A stretch of 64,000 bases of DNA, taken from positions 1 through 64,000 of the forward strand of contig NZ_JANLCN010000009.1 in the NCBI RefSeq assembly GCF_024979255.1. Direction: 5' to 3'. Both the position numbers and the translations under genes were made by a program. The notes under the pieces were generated by a model. That model worked only from the letters and a program-made list of their open reading frames with translations. It was not told the origin of the DNA and made no database searches. Numbering within the stretch: position 1 is the stretch's first letter; every line of letters begins with the position of its first letter. This DNA comes from Herbiconiux moechotypicola (GTDB taxonomy: Bacteria > Actinomycetota > Actinomycetes > Actinomycetales > Microbacteriaceae). Positions 63,267 to 64,000 of the stretch are shown piece after piece.

Positions 63267-64000
63267 TCAGGCGATCCGGTCGCGCATCCCGCCCTCGAGC
63301 CGCGCGAGCGCCTCCACGACGGCGTCGCGCCGCTCGGCCACCGACCCCTCGCGACTCCAGGCGTCGAGGTAGATCTTCAGCTTCGGCTCCGTACCGCTCG
63401 GCCGCACCATCACCCGGGCACCGTCGAAGCGCAGGCGCAGCACGTCGCTCGCGGGCACGCCGCCGTCACCGCGGCTGAGGTCGTCGATCCCGAGCACCCG
63501 CAGCCCGGCCACCTCGGCCGGAGGATCGGAGCGCAGTCGCTGCATCACGCGGCCGATCTGCGAGAGATCGGTGACCCTCAGAGAGATCTGCGCCGACCCG
63601 TAGTGCCCGAAGCGCTCCGCGAACTCGTGCAGCCGGTCGGCGATCGTGCGGCCCTCCGCGGCGAGCGACCGGGCGAGGTCGAGAAAGGCGACCGCCGCCG
63701 AGATGCCGTCCTTGTCGCGCACGGTGGCGGGGTTGACGAGGTAGCCGAGGGCCTCCTCGTAGCCGAACACGAGTCCGGATGCGCGGGAGACCCACTTGAA
63801 CCCGGTGAGCGTCTCGGTGAACCCCAGACCGTACGCCTCCGCCACAGCACCGAGCCCGGGGGAGGACACGATGGAGCAGGCCAGGGTGGACGACGCTGCA
63901 GCCTCCGCCGCGACCGCGGCCTCAGCCGCCCGCCAGCCGAGCAGCTGACCGACCTCGTTGCCGGTGAGCGCCCGGTAGCCCTCGTCGCGCGAGGGGTCGG
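63267..64000 (-). CDS. Phosphoglucomutase/phosphomannomutase, C-terminal part
   Basis: About 243 C-terminal residues; the N-terminus with the catalytic Ser lies beyond the right edge. Seen: GNEVGQLLGW, GFKWVSRASGLVFGYEEALGYL (sugar loop), VRDKDGISAA, and the phosphate-binding RPSGTEPKLKIYLDAW. Interconverts hexose 1- and 6-phosphates. Same strand as poxB, 108 nt upstream. Confidence 0.9.
   Translation of the reverse strand, partial: DPSRDEGYRALTGNEVGQLLGWRAAEAAVAAEAAASSTLACSIVSSPGLGAVAEAYGLGFTETLTGFKWVSRASGLVFGYEEALGYLVNPATVRDKDGISAAVAFLDLARSLAAEGRTIADRLHEFAERFGHYGSAQISLRVTDLSQIGRVMQRLRSDPPAEVAGLRVLGIDDLSRGDGGVPASDVLRLRFDGARVMVRPSGTEPKLKIYLDAWSREGSVAERRDAVVEALARLEGGMRDRIA

Overview
The window looks like chromosome from a high-G+C Gram-positive actinobacterium, most likely of the Microbacteriaceae (inference; there is no 16S gene here). 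Reasons: very high G+C, many GTG/TTG starts, a mycoredoxin-type glutaredoxin, a DUF222/HNH ('13E12'-type) gene behind an SOS box, protein O-mannosylation enzymes, a large SARP-type regulator, and many genes whose -10 box sits 6-7 nt before the start codon (leaderless mRNAs). Gene order such as metG-tatD-rsmA...ispE and tRNA-Gln-glmU-prs is also actinobacterial. I see no rRNA, insertion sequence, integrase, prophage or CRISPR array. One tRNA and two riboswitches are present. No gene-free stretch exceeds about 300 bases; the longest, 10502-10805, is mostly the FMN riboswitch.

Layout. 1-2278: tail of an unknown gene, then a GntR(YtrA)-ABC transporter operon. 2314-5989 (minus): an ABC exporter behind a tiny HTH regulator with twin palindromes, and an MHS-type MFS permease. 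6163-6981: ribokinase-like kinase. 6997-10734 (minus): FMN riboswitch-ribD-ribE-ribBA-ribH. 10806-13377: polyprenol-phosphate mannose synthase diverging from gtrA and a FUSC protein. 13341-17300 (minus): DUF4349 lipoprotein-yihY-xth-trpS. 17481-23744: small LEA-like protein, then hrpA-MFS-aldo/keto reductase (minus). 23815-26235: Tat-exported protein, DUF1684 protein and a toxin-antitoxin-like pair broken by a 5-bp duplication. 26232-30086: DUF255/YyaL protein and a DrrAB-type ABC exporter, meeting a 1118-aa SARP/NB-ARC regulator tail to tail. 33565-36688: guanidine-III riboswitch with a SugE/Gdx exporter, a YeiH-type permease and a PMT mannosyltransferase. 36729-45543: rsmI, metG, tatD, rsmA, a three-gene catabolic insert, ispE. 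45602-54541: apt, YdeI-like, spermidine-synthase-like, ABC-F, MarR, tRNA-Gln, glmU, prs, glutaredoxin, ftsY, DinB. 54571-58633: a purine-nucleoside/S-adenosylhomocysteine module. 58674-64000: SOS-controlled HNH protein, VOC protein, orphan PTS IIA/IIB, a 16-bp tandem repeat, poxB and a truncated phosphosugar mutase.

Best leads: (1) the divergent nucleoside hydrolase / SAHH-like / IclR / adenosine deaminase module with a shared ATGAAA-N5-TTTCAT palindrome, whose SAHH-like enzyme appears to lack the canonical C-terminal tail and several catalytic residues; (2) a textbook SOS box on the DUF222/HNH gene; (3) the AbiEii-like toxin gene broken by a tandem GATCA duplication; (4) twin GTCAAC-N4-GTTGAC palindromes, one doubling as the terminator of the gene upstream; (5) a roughly five-fold excess of GGATGCG across the window.
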